Shown here piece by piece: positions 36,888 through 45,077 of a DNA stretch of 64,000 nucleotides (position 1 is its first letter; every line of letters starts with the position of its first letter). The position numbers and the translations under genes were made by a program. The stretch comes from Beijerinckiaceae bacterium (GTDB lineage Bacteria; Bacteroidota; Bacteroidia; Chitinophagales; Chitinophagaceae), in contig CAJCIQ010000021.1 in NCBI GenBank assembly GCA_903970475.1, forward strand, positions 1-64,000. The letters run 5' to 3'. The notes under the pieces were generated by a model. The model searched no databases and was not told the origin of the DNA. It saw only the letters and a program-made list of their open reading frames with translations.

Positions 36888-39800
36888 TTAGAAGCCAAGG
36901 TTCAGGTTTAGTCCAAACCAACGGGAGGTGGACGAGGACAGGGTCACATCATTAGACGTACCTGTTTGACCGGATCCTGTCAGGCCTTGTGTATACATGT
37001 CGAAACCGCTGGCGTATTGATCAATGTCAAAGTCCTTACGCTTGGCGAAGTAGAGCAGGTTCCTGCCCACCAAAGCGATGGCGGCGCTGCGGAATACGCC
37101 ATGCCCCAACACTTTCTGGCTGAAGTTATAGGTAAGACGAACTTCCCGGAGTTTGGCGAAAGTGCGGCTGATGGTGTAGAACTCATCGAAAGCAGAACCC
37201 AGGCCACTGGACAGGTAACTCTGAACGGTCACCGCCTTGGTATTGGGCGAATAAGTAAGGTCTTTCTGGTTGGTGATAACCCCGCCAACAATGCTGGGGG
37301 TGCCACCGGTGATGGTTACGCCTTGACCCACATATTTGGGCGTTGCAGCCACCGATCCTTGCTGCGTGGTTTCCCACTCGGCATTACGGGCAACACCCAA
37401 GGCGCCCTGATCGGATTCAATGGCGGTACCGCCATTCATGGCATGATACCAGATATCGTCGTAAATAACACCACCTACCCTGCCATCGAATTGGAAGGAA
37501 AGGCTCCAGTTTTTATAAGTCAGGCGGTTGTTGATGCCGTAAGAAAATTTAGGATCCAGATAACCAAGGAATTTGTACTGGCTGATGCCTGAAGGCGCGG
37601 ACATGGGTTCGCCGGAGCTGAATACAATGTTGCCTTGAGGGTCCCTGACGAAGCCGGTGCTGTAAAATGCATCCAGACGATCGCCCACGTTAAAGACATG
37701 GGTGCCTGCACCACCGGTACCTAATTCGACGGAATGTTCGCTTCCAACGACCTTATGCAGGTATTCCCTGTAGGTTGACCAGTTCAGCAACAGGTCCCAA
37801 CGGAAATTCCTGGATTTAACCGGGGTCAGGTTAAGGACGAGTTCTGCCCCTTTTTTCTCGGACTCAATGGCATTGACGTTCTGGGTCTGATAACCGGTGG
37901 AAGAGGCTACTGGTAGCGGATAGATCAACGGGCCATTGAAGTTCTGGTAATAAGTGAAGTTGATGCCTATCCTGCCTTCAAACATCTGGTAATCCAAACC
38001 AGCTTCATAGGACTGTATATTGAAGGGTTTCAACGAGGGGTTGGCAATATTGGTGGAATAGGATACGGAAGGTTGGCTGTTATAATAAGAGGTAACGGTA
38101 TAGGCACTTTGGTTTTTATAGGAAGGACCATCATAAGCGGAATACTGCTCCATGCCATAACCCAGTAACCCGCTGTTGAGGGTCGTACCGGTAAGCATAT
38201 AGTAAGCAGACCCGGCCTGGGCCTGGGTCAGGCCACCTTTTACATCGGCATAGGAAGCCCTGAGCTTAAACAAGTTGATGACTTTGGGGAGACGGATATA
38301 ATCGCCAAGGGAAGTGGACGCGGATACAGAAGGATAGAAGAACGTATTGTTGGCGGAAGGTAAGGTAGACAGATTGTCAACCCTGCCGGTGGCAGACAAG
38401 TTGATATAGTTCTTATAGGACAGGTCTATAGAATAATACCCGCTGAATACCTGCATGTTGGAACCAAAGTTATAGAGCAGCGCAGGGCTTTGGGAATTGG
38501 TGAAGCTATATACCCCTGGTACGGCCAGATCCCTGGTGGTACCATAGGTAGAATTATAGCGATAAGACCTTTCGCTGGTTCCCAGGTTGGCGGAAAGAAA
38601 GAAGTTATTCAGGGTCTTCTTGTAGGAAAGCAGAAGATCTGTGTTATTTTCTAACAGGCTGCGGTCATCCTGGCGGTAATCACCATACCAGCCTGGATAG
38701 TACCAGGATAGGTAGTCATTGAGGATGGTACCTGCGGGAACTTTTTCTGTTAATTGCTGGCTCCAGGTCGTAACGGCGGAACGAAGGGCCAGGTTGAGGT
38801 CCTTGTTGAAATTGTAGGTCAGTCTGGCATATCCGTATACATCGGTTTTATACTTGCCCCTTAACCATTCATAGGCCATGAAGTAGGGGTTGTTGCTCCT
38901 GCCGTAGTTCTCGTTATACTGGGTTAAACCTGGTACGCCCTGTGGACCTTTGTAATAATTTTTCAAATCCCGCACGTCAAAATCAGCAGGTCCATAAACG
39001 TTAAACATGTATACGTAGCTGTTTGGACCATAATCGGCGTCGGGTATATTGGGAGAGTATTGCTCGTTGAGGTTCACGTTGACGTCCATCTTTAAGTGGG
39101 AGCTGAATGAGAAATCTGCGCCCAGGTTGATGTTGTCCATGTTAATCCTGGTGTTGGGGGCCTGACCTTTCTGGAAGATATGGGAGTAAGATCCACGGAA
39201 GTCTATGTTCTTACCTGAAGCAGAAAAGGAGACGTTATCCGTGGAAAGGAAGCCTACGCCCAGAAAATTTTGAAGGTTCTTTTTGCCTATGGAATTGTAG
39301 GACGTGCCTGTCCAGGTACCAGAGGCGGCGTCATACGGGCTGTTGTATTGAACCACACTTTGTCCATCCATACGGGGACCCCAGATGGCCAAACGCTGTC
39401 CATAGTCATACAAGGTTTCTCCAGGCAGGAAAGCGCCAGGTGCATTGTAAGCGTATTTATAGCCTGTACCGCGGCCAAATTGCGTCTGCACCTGGGGGAT
39501 TACCGTAAAGCCCCTTTGGAACATATTGCTGGAGTTGAAATCCACTTGCCAGCCTTTACCTTCTTTGGTATTCCTTTTGGTGGTGATGATGATGGCTCCG
39601 TTCAGGCCACGGAAACCATAGAGGGCCGCTGCATTGGGTCCTTTGAGGATGTTCACGCTTTCGATATCGTCTGCGTTTACGTTCCAGGTGTCTGAGCTGA
39701 CGGGAACCCCATCGACTACGATCAGGAGGTCTTTGTTACCCCTGAGCACCAGGTTGGGTCTGCCGTACAGTTCTGGTGAAGTGCCTACGTCCAGACCTGC

Positions 39801-40256
39801 CACTTTTCCTTCCAACTGGCTGAATACGTTCGGGTCCCTGGCCTTAGCCAGTTCAGCTCCTTTTACTTCCTGGATGGCATAGCCAATCCTTTTAGATTCC
39901 CTGCGTATACCCAAAGCGGTTACTACTACCTCTGAAAGTACGCGGTCGGATTCTGTCATGACAACGCTTAAGGTAGGTTCAGACCCCAGCGGTAGTTCCT
40001 GGGTGTTATAGCCTACGGAAGAAAAGACCAGTATGGCGTTAGGGCCACTGACCTTTATGGAATACATCCCATCGGCATTGGTGACGGTGGCATGTTTTTG
40101 TCCTTTTTCTGAAATAGTTACCCCGGAAATGCCTATGCCTCCGGAAGTGACCCTTCCGTTGACCGTTTTTTCCTGGGCAAAAAGGGAACTGCCCGCAAGC
40201 AGGCAGTATAGCAGCATGATGACATAAGCTGCTGGCTGTGTCAATTTTTGTCTCAT
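36888..40256 (-). CDS. SusC-type TonB-dependent transporter in the phosphonate locus
   Basis: 1122 residues. Signal peptide MRQKLTQPAAYVIMLLYCLL followed by AGSSLFAQ; carboxypeptidase-like domain (about 30-105; TVNGRVTSGGIGISGVTISE); VVVTALGIRRESKRIGYAIQ at the plug start; SVNILKGPNAAALYGFRGLN in the plug; barrel to the C-terminus. It begins 12 bases after phnN. The linkage with phnN on one side and a divergent C-P lyase operon on the other suggests uptake of an organophosphonate or phosphorylated compound. No glycan enzyme is nearby. Confidence 0.93.
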   Translation of the reverse strand: MRQKLTQPAAYVIMLLYCLLAGSSLFAQEKTVNGRVTSGGIGISGVTISEKGQKHATVTNADGMYSIKVSGPNAILVFSSVGYNTQELPLGSEPTLSVVMTESDRVLSEVVVTALGIRRESKRIGYAIQEVKGAELAKARDPNVFSQLEGKVAGLDVGTSPELYGRPNLVLRGNKDLLIVVDGVPVSSDTWNVNADDIESVNILKGPNAAALYGFRGLNGAIIITTKRNTKEGKGWQVDFNSSNMFQRGFTVIPQVQTQFGRGTGYKYAYNAPGAFLPGETLYDYGQRLAIWGPRMDGQSVVQYNSPYDAASGTWTGTSYNSIGKKNLQNFLGVGFLSTDNVSFSASGKNIDFRGSYSHIFQKGQAPNTRINMDNINLGADFSFSSHLKMDVNVNLNEQYSPNIPDADYGPNSYVYMFNVYGPADFDVRDLKNYYKGPQGVPGLTQYNENYGRSNNPYFMAYEWLRGKYKTDVYGYARLTYNFNKDLNLALRSAVTTWSQQLTEKVPAGTILNDYLSWYYPGWYGDYRQDDRSLLENNTDLLLSYKKTLNNFFLSANLGTSERSYRYNSTYGTTRDLAVPGVYSFTNSQSPALLYNFGSNMQVFSGYYSIDLSYKNYINLSATGRVDNLSTLPSANNTFFYPSVSASTSLGDYIRLPKVINLFKLRASYADVKGGLTQAQAGSAYYMLTGTTLNSGLLGYGMEQYSAYDGPSYKNQSAYTVTSYYNSQPSVSYSTNIANPSLKPFNIQSYEAGLDYQMFEGRIGINFTYYQNFNGPLIYPLPVASSTGYQTQNVNAIESEKKGAELVLNLTPVKSRNFRWDLLLNWSTYREYLHKVVGSEHSVELGTGGAGTHVFNVGDRLDAFYSTGFVRDPQGNIVFSSGEPMSAPSGISQYKFLGYLDPKFSYGINNRLTYKNWSLSFQFDGRVGGVIYDDIWYHAMNGGTAIESDQGALGVARNAEWETTQQGSVAATPKYVGQGVTITGGTPSIVGGVITNQKDLTYSPNTKAVTVQSYLSSGLGSAFDEFYTISRTFAKLREVRLTYNFSQKVLGHGVFRSAAIALVGRNLLYFAKRKDFDIDQYASGFDMYTQGLTGSGQTGTSNDVTLSSSTSRWFGLNLNLGF

Positions 40257-40268
40257 TGGTTTGATTGG

Positions 40269-40832
40269 TTAAAATGTTGAAATCGTAGCTTGGTAATTGG
40301 TCAAAAGGGTAATCAGCGCATCTCCTCCCTGGGTCAGCGGGCCATTATTCCGGATGATGATGGTCCCTCCGGATCTGTCGGTGATTTCCGGTTTGCGCTG
40401 TAATCTTCTTTCAATGTCATCGGTGGTTTCCCGACCTCTGGTTTCTAACCTGAGCCGGATAATGTCGGGGTCGGCCTCTATGAGTACAGGAACGAGGTGG
40501 GGATACTGTTCCAGGGCGATCGGCAAGTGTGCCCTGGACCCATTCACCACCACGGAACAACCGGCTTGTAGCCATAGGTCTATTTCTCTGCCTATACCAT
40601 AATATAGGTCATGACTTTCCCAGTGAAGGGCCAAAGCGCCACTGTCTCTTCTTTGGATAAATTCTTTGGTGCTGAGGTAAATGTGGTTCTCGTCACCTTC
40701 TTTGGGTGGGCGGGTGATATATCGGTGTGCAAACATCAATGGCTGGGATCCATTAATGGTTCTGCGAGCGTATTGCATCAGGCTGTCTTTTCCGACACCG
40801 GATGCGCCAATGATGTAAAATAGTAGCGCCAT
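40269..40832 (-). CDS. phnN: Ribose 1,5-bisphosphate phosphokinase PhnN
   Basis: 187 residues of the guanylate-kinase-like fold. Walker A IIGASGVGKDSLMQYA (about 7-22), AHRYITRPPKEGDENHIYLS, ALHWESHDLYYGIG, VVVNGSRAHLPIALEQYP. PhnN converts ribose 1,5-bisphosphate and ATP to PRPP, the last step in recycling the ribose left by C-P lyase. It heads the minus-strand arm, ahead of susC-susD-phosphatase. This is unusual: phnN normally sits with the other phn genes, whereas here the rest are divergent and 1.1 kb away. Confidence 0.93.
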   Translation of the reverse strand: MALLFYIIGASGVGKDSLMQYARRTINGSQPLMFAHRYITRPPKEGDENHIYLSTKEFIQRRDSGALALHWESHDLYYGIGREIDLWLQAGCSVVVNGSRAHLPIALEQYPHLVPVLIEADPDIIRLRLETRGRETTDDIERRLQRKPEITDRSGGTIIIRNNGPLTQGGDALITLLTNYQATISTF

Positions 40833-41091
40833 ATCTTAGTTCCGCGGTAGTATATGCACCCGTGGGCGAAGATCAACTGCTACTTTTCGGGGTTTATTCG
40901 GAATTGATTAGCTGTTCGTTAATTCATTGTATGGAAACGATCAAAATGTTAATGGACTTAATTAACTACAATATGAGGTTAATGTTATGGAATTATTAAT
41001 GCTTTGTTAGATTGGCAAGAAATTTTCTCATTTCTTCAGTATTTAACATTAACCTAAAATTTGGTTCACATACGATATATATTATAGGGGA
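40833..41091. promoter_or_regulatory. Divergent control region of the phosphonate locus
   Basis: 259 bases between phnN (minus) and the response-regulator gene (plus). TTAATG occurs three times in direct orientation (40949, 40979, 40996). AGGTTAATGTT (40976-40986) recurs as its exact reverse complement AACATTAACCT at 41045-41055. These could be binding sites for the adjacent OmpR-type regulator. No PHO box of the E. coli type and no clear TAnnTTTG box was found; a TATATATTATA stretch lies just upstream of the regulator's ATG. Confidence 0.45.
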
Positions 41092-41802
41092 ATGAAAAAG
41101 AACAAATTGGTGCTGATCGATGATCACCCAGACACCATAGAGCTGCTTAAGTACAATCTTTCCTCAGAAGGTTATGATATAAAGGCCTTTTACAATGCCG
41201 TGGATGCATTGAAGTACATCACAGTGGAAAATACCGATCTGGTGATTACGGATTGGATGTTGCCGGAAATGGATGGCCTTGATTTTTGCCGGAACCTCAA
41301 GCAGCATCCTACTACCCAGGAGATACCTGTTGTTATGCTCACTTGCAAAAGCGATGAGATTGATGCAGTGACTGCCTTGGAGGTAGGCGCGGAGGAATTT
41401 ATCAGCAAACCGGTACGCATGAGGGAGATGCTCACCAGGATCAAAAAGATCCTGAAGCGAAAAGTTGTCGAGCTTACGGCCTTGTCGGGAAAAGATGTAC
41501 GGGAATCCATAATCCGGGGGAGACTAAAACTGGACCTGGCCAGTTATGCTGTATACCTGGAGGATGAACCCCTGGAGCTGACTATTGTGGAGTTCCGTTT
41601 GTTGGAATTGTTGGCCAAGCAACCCGGTAAGGTGTTTTCCCGGAATCAGATCATGGAAAGGGTCAGTGGCATGGATTATTTTGCTGCTGAAAGGTCGGTG
41701 GATGTACAGGTAGCCGGCTTGAGGAAAAAGCTCGGGGCTTATAAAGATGGTATAGAAACCATACGATCAGTAGGATACCGACTAAATGAGAAGGCATTAT
41801 GA
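41092..41802 (+). CDS. OmpR/PhoB-family response regulator (orphan)
   Basis: 236 residues. Receiver domain (about 1-120) with acidic pair DD at 10-11, phosphoacceptor Asp54 in LVITDWMLPEMDGLDF, the conserved Thr in VVMLTCKS and Lys in FISKPVRM. Winged-helix domain (about 140-233): LTIVEFRLLELLAKQPGKVF, RSVDVQVAGLRKKLGAYKDG, IETIRSVGYRL. No histidine kinase gene is in the window. It sits between the two arms of the phosphonate locus, so it is the likely regulator of both, possibly a phosphate-limitation signal like PhoB; the signal is inferred. Confidence 0.88.
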   Translation: MKKNKLVLIDDHPDTIELLKYNLSSEGYDIKAFYNAVDALKYITVENTDLVITDWMLPEMDGLDFCRNLKQHPTTQEIPVVMLTCKSDEIDAVTALEVGAEEFISKPVRMREMLTRIKKILKRKVVELTALSGKDVRESIIRGRLKLDLASYAVYLEDEPLELTIVEFRLLELLAKQPGKVFSRNQIMERVSGMDYFAAERSVDVQVAGLRKKLGAYKDGIETIRSVGYRLNEKAL

Positions 41803-41868
41803 GCCATTGATTAGCCTATGATGAAAATGCTGCCTCCCTATGGTTTCATAATGAGAACCTAACAATAT

Positions 41869-41878
41869 AGTATATACT
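41869..41878. promoter_or_regulatory. Palindrome in the gap before phnG
   Basis: AGTATATACT is a perfect 10-base palindrome 45 bases upstream of phnG. AGTATAT also occurs upstream of phnN, at 40848. It may be a regulator site, or chance in AT-rich DNA. There is no terminator in this 120-base gap, so the regulator gene may be co-transcribed with phnG. Confidence 0.25.
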
Positions 41879-41922
41879 GCCTAATCATCTCCAAATATTT
41901 CTCTCCTAGATTTATCTAAATA

Positions 41923-42351
41923 ATGGAGATGATGATAGACGTAGACTTCATTCTTTGCGAGTGTAACCTCGAAGCCCTCAAGTCTTTTGTGGAAAGCCTG
42001 GAAGGCATTTACCAAACCTTGGTCTCCAGAGACCCCTCTTTGTGCACGGTGATGATTCCTGCCGAAGATTCCGTGGAGGGGCAACCCTTTTACCTGGGGG
42101 AAGCCCTGGTCACAGAATGTGAGGTGGTTTTGCAGGGGCAGGTTGGCTTTGGCATTTGCCTGGGAGACGAACCCGTCAGGTGTTATTGCATAGCCTTCCT
42201 GGATGCTGCGCTTCAATTAAATGATGCGCACTACGACCGGATCATGCAATTTTTAAAGGAACAGGACGCCCTGGTTACACAAGCGCACGTCGTGGAATAC
42301 AACCATATCCAGCGCACCAAAGTGGATTTCAAACTCATGGAACAGGATTAA
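41923..42351 (+). CDS. phnG: C-P lyase core subunit PhnG
   Basis: 142 residues, close to the 150 of E. coli PhnG. The core segments PFYLGEALVTECEVVLQGQV and GFGICLGDEPVRCYCIAFLD with the C-terminal QTK-type end (IQRTKVDFKLMEQD) match the family. PhnG forms the G2H2I2J2 core complex and with PhnI and PhnL couples phosphonate to the ribose of ATP. Three in-frame ATGs lie within the first ten bases of the start, so the exact start is open. phnH begins 2 bases after its stop. Confidence 0.9.
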   Translation: MEMMIDVDFILCECNLEALKSFVESLEGIYQTLVSRDPSLCTVMIPAEDSVEGQPFYLGEALVTECEVVLQGQVGFGICLGDEPVRCYCIAFLDAALQLNDAHYDRIMQFLKEQDALVTQAHVVEYNHIQRTKVDFKLMEQD

Positions 42352-42353
42352 TT

Positions 42354-43031
42354 ATGCATAGGGAAATAGTTTATGACCCCGTATTTGATGCCCAACGGCA
42401 TTACCGGCAATTATTAGACTGCATGTCCAGACCTGGGAAACTGAATCGGTTGGACAGGATGGATCTACATGTTCCTGGCGGTATACATGAGGGAGCGGCC
42501 CTGGTGGCTTTTGCCTTGCTCAATGCGGACGTAACCTTTTTTGCGGCAGGTATTGGTGCTGCGGAGATCAACGCTTATTTGAAGACCCAGACTTTTGGGC
42601 GCCCTGCTCCTGGAGCGGAGGCTGACTTTCTGTTTCTGAGTGGGGCTGATGCAATGTGGATCAGCAAGGCAAAGCGCGGCACGCTGCCCTACCCGGAAGA
42701 AGGAGCTACGCTTGTACTGAGTGTGGATGCGTTGGTACCTGGGAGCCTCCTGGTGGAACGGTTGACGCCCGAGGGGGAGCTTCGCGGGGAGAGCGAGCAA
42801 CCGGAGCGTAAGAGGCCGGAAGCGTCCCATAGCCCTGTCCTTACGTTGACCTTATCAGGGCCGGGCATTGAAAAGGAACGCTACCTGGGCGTTTCCGGTT
42901 TAAGCAGGGAATTCTTTACTGAGTGGAGTGCGTGCAACCAGGAATTCCCCCTGGGTGTAGACCTGATCCTGGCCGATCCATACGGATGGATAGGATCCCT
43001 ACCCAGAAGCACGCAGATAGAAGTACACTGA
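42354..43031 (+). CDS. phnH: C-P lyase core subunit PhnH
   Basis: 225 residues, about 30 longer than E. coli PhnH (194). Family features: YDPVFDAQRHYRQLLDCMSR then PGKLNRL; EADFLFLSG; YPEEGATLVLSVDAL; LTLSGPGIEKERYLGVSGLS; FPLGVDLILADPYGWIGSLP. PhnH is a structural subunit of the core complex. The extra length is a charged, low-complexity insert (about residues 140-160; GELRGESEQPERKRPEAS) encoded by GC-rich DNA just before the conserved SGPGI segment. Confidence 0.92.
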   Translation: MHREIVYDPVFDAQRHYRQLLDCMSRPGKLNRLDRMDLHVPGGIHEGAALVAFALLNADVTFFAAGIGAAEINAYLKTQTFGRPAPGAEADFLFLSGADAMWISKAKRGTLPYPEEGATLVLSVDALVPGSLLVERLTPEGELRGESEQPERKRPEASHSPVLTLTLSGPGIEKERYLGVSGLSREFFTEWSACNQEFPLGVDLILADPYGWIGSLPRSTQIEVH

Positions 43032-43047
43032 TAAATACCATTCAATT

Positions 43048-44184
43048 ATGGGATATGTAGCGGTTAAGGGCGGTTCAGACGCCATTCACCACGCCGGAGA
43101 GTTGGTGGAGTTTTACCGGGTAAAGGAAGGTACGACTCCGCTGGAGGTGGCCCAAATTTCGGCCCAACTTCGGCTGGCAGTTGATAAAGTGATCGGCGAA
43201 GGCGGACTGTACGCGCCTGAATATGCAGCCATTGCCTTGAAGCAAGCTGAAGGAGAAGTCTTTGAAGCAGCTTTTATCTTAAGGGCTTTCATTACCACCC
43301 TGGAACGACGTTATTATGCGGAGCCCATACAAACCAGGGAGATGTTCATCCGCAGGAAAATCTCTGCTTCGTTCCGGGAAATTCCGGGCGGACAGGTGTT
43401 GGGGCCTACCCGGGACTATACCCAAAGGATAATGGATACAGCAAAGGTCAATGAAACCCTGGAGGACATGAAGGCCTTTTTGCAGAAGTTTGAATCCAGG
43501 TTGGATAAGAACCACCTTCAGGAAGTCACTACGTATGCAAAGGTCATAGACCTGCTGAAAAGGGAAGGTTTGTTGCAATCCGTTGCGGGTGATGAAGACA
43601 GGACCCTGAAGGATATTACCAGGGAAGCCATACGGTTTCCAGCCCCTCGTTCTGCCCGATTGCAAATGATGTCCAGGGCAGAAACCGGTGGCTTGATGGC
43701 TTTGGGATACAGCAGCATGCGGGGTTTCGGTAGTGACCATCCAACGGTAGCAGAATTGCGCTATGGTACGGTACCACTCAGGATAAAGGATCCCGGTGGG
43801 AGAATACGTTATGTAGGTAAGATTGCCGTGACAGAAGCCGAAATGATATCCATGAAAAAACAATCTAAAAAAGGAGAGGCTCCCTTATATGGTATAGGAT
43901 ATGGACTATGCTTTGGACAGAACGATACCAAAGCCATTTGTATGGGCATCCTGGATAGGACTATGCGCGCTCCGGATCCCAGTTCCCCGCCCAACGACCA
44001 GGAGTTCGTACTCTACCATACCGAAGGAATAGAATCCATGGGATTCACCAACCACCTTAAGCTACCTCACTATGTCACCTTTCAGGCAGGCCTCAACAAT
44101 GTAAGGGCTGCCGTCAAGCGATCCACTCAAAACGTCGTCACGTCAGCGCCCACCGTCACGACACAACCCGCCGTCACACCATGA
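43048..44184 (+). CDS. phnI: C-P lyase core subunit PhnI
   Basis: 378 residues (E. coli 354). PhnI acts as nucleosidase and, with PhnG, PhnH and PhnL, forms ribose 1-phosphonate triphosphate. Conserved: YVAVKGGSDAIHHAGELVEF, EGGLYAPEYAAIALKQAEGE, EIPGGQVLGPTRDYTQRIMD, GYGLCFGQNDTKAICMGILD, and TNHLKLPHYVTFQ, whose two His match the metal-binding His328 and His333 of the E. coli protein. The last 15 or so residues are a Thr/Pro/Val-rich tail. The stop overlaps the phnJ start by four bases (ATGA), so translation is probably coupled. Confidence 0.95.
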   Translation: MGYVAVKGGSDAIHHAGELVEFYRVKEGTTPLEVAQISAQLRLAVDKVIGEGGLYAPEYAAIALKQAEGEVFEAAFILRAFITTLERRYYAEPIQTREMFIRRKISASFREIPGGQVLGPTRDYTQRIMDTAKVNETLEDMKAFLQKFESRLDKNHLQEVTTYAKVIDLLKREGLLQSVAGDEDRTLKDITREAIRFPAPRSARLQMMSRAETGGLMALGYSSMRGFGSDHPTVAELRYGTVPLRIKDPGGRIRYVGKIAVTEAEMISMKKQSKKGEAPLYGIGYGLCFGQNDTKAICMGILDRTMRAPDPSSPPNDQEFVLYHTEGIESMGFTNHLKLPHYVTFQAGLNNVRAAVKRSTQNVVTSAPTVTTQPAVTP

Positions 44185-45077
44185 CTCCCTATACCAAATA
44201 TCAAAGCCGGTACAACTTTGCCTTCATAGATGAATCTACCAAAAAGGAGATCAGGAGAAAGTTGCTCAAAGCCATAGCCATTCCGGGTTATCAAGTACCT
44301 TATTCTTCCCCTGAAATGCCCATAGCCAGAGGCTGGGGTACGGGGGGGCTGCACGTGACTTTGTCCCTTATAGGGAAAGAGGATGTCCTCAAAGTCATAG
44401 ATCAGGGCAGTGATGCCAGCGTCAATGCCTGTAATCTCCGGGAGTTCATTCAAAGTATGACCCAGTGTCAAACAACGTATGATACGGTTGATGCAACCCT
44501 CATCCAAAGCCGGCACCGTATCACAGAAGAAGCGCTCAGGGAAGATCAGATCTTTATTTTTCAGGTGCCACAACCTGAACCCTTGCGGTCGGTGGAACGC
44601 TACGAGTTCAAAACCCGGCAAATGCATGGGGAGGCGGATTATGCAAAAATGTGGGTCTCTCTCTATGAGTCCTTTGTCAGGCATGGGGATATTATGCTCG
44701 GTGCCGGGTATCCTGTAAAAGTAAACGGACGGTATATAATGGCTCCTTCCCCCATTCCCCGTTGGGATATACCCAACCTTTCTCAGGCGAAAACCCTTTA
44801 TCTGTTTGGAGCCGGGAGGGAAAAGCGCTTATACGCGGTACCTCCTTTCACCACTGTGGAACCCCTCGAATTTGAGGACGTCAAATTCAATATTGAGCAG
44901 TTCGGGGACCAAAGATGTTATAAGACCAAATATACCCGCGCCTTCCTGGATGAACTCTATTTGGACGATGGATCCAGGATGCACGTAGTCAACGACAGCA
45001 ATTTTCTGGACAAGCTGGAGGCTGGAGCAGAAGTGAATCCTTTTTTCAACCCTTACCTGGCAAAAATTGATTTATGA
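44181..45077 (+). CDS. phnJ: PhnJ-type C-P lyase with altered cysteine motif
   Basis: 298 residues. Strong family identity: LLKAIAIPGYQVPYSSPEMP (Gly36 equals the glycyl residue Gly32 of E. coli), ARGWGTGGLHVTLSLIGKED, TDDATLIQ-like DATLIQSRHRI, DQIFIFQVPQPEPLR, GYPVKVNGRYIMAPSPIPRW and LFGAGREKRLYAVPPF. PhnJ is the radical SAM enzyme that breaks the C-P bond; in E. coli Cys241, 244 and 266 hold the iron-sulfur cluster and Cys272 carries the thiyl radical. Aligning FLDELYLDD with SYLDEVVLDD puts Cys246 on 241, but Thr249, Val270 and Leu276 on 244, 266 and 272. Only two other Cys exist (84, 96). The frame is intact and the alignment continues through this region, so this is substitution rather than frameshift. 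Overlaps phnK by four bases. Confidence 0.92.
   Translation: MTPYTKYQSRYNFAFIDESTKKEIRRKLLKAIAIPGYQVPYSSPEMPIARGWGTGGLHVTLSLIGKEDVLKVIDQGSDASVNACNLREFIQSMTQCQTTYDTVDATLIQSRHRITEEALREDQIFIFQVPQPEPLRSVERYEFKTRQMHGEADYAKMWVSLYESFVRHGDIMLGAGYPVKVNGRYIMAPSPIPRWDIPNLSQAKTLYLFGAGREKRLYAVPPFTTVEPLEFEDVKFNIEQFGDQRCYKTKYTRAFLDELYLDDGSRMHVVNDSNFLDKLEAGAEVNPFFNPYLAKIDL

Noticed and set aside
40833-41091. PHO box of the E. coli PhoB type
   Set aside because: No CTGTCAT-like direct repeats with 11-base spacing are present; only TTAATG-type repeats.
44890-45077. Frameshift as the cause of the missing PhnJ cysteines
   Set aside because: The alignment to the family continues in the same frame across the segment (FLDELYLDD, then RMHVVND), so the changes are substitutions.
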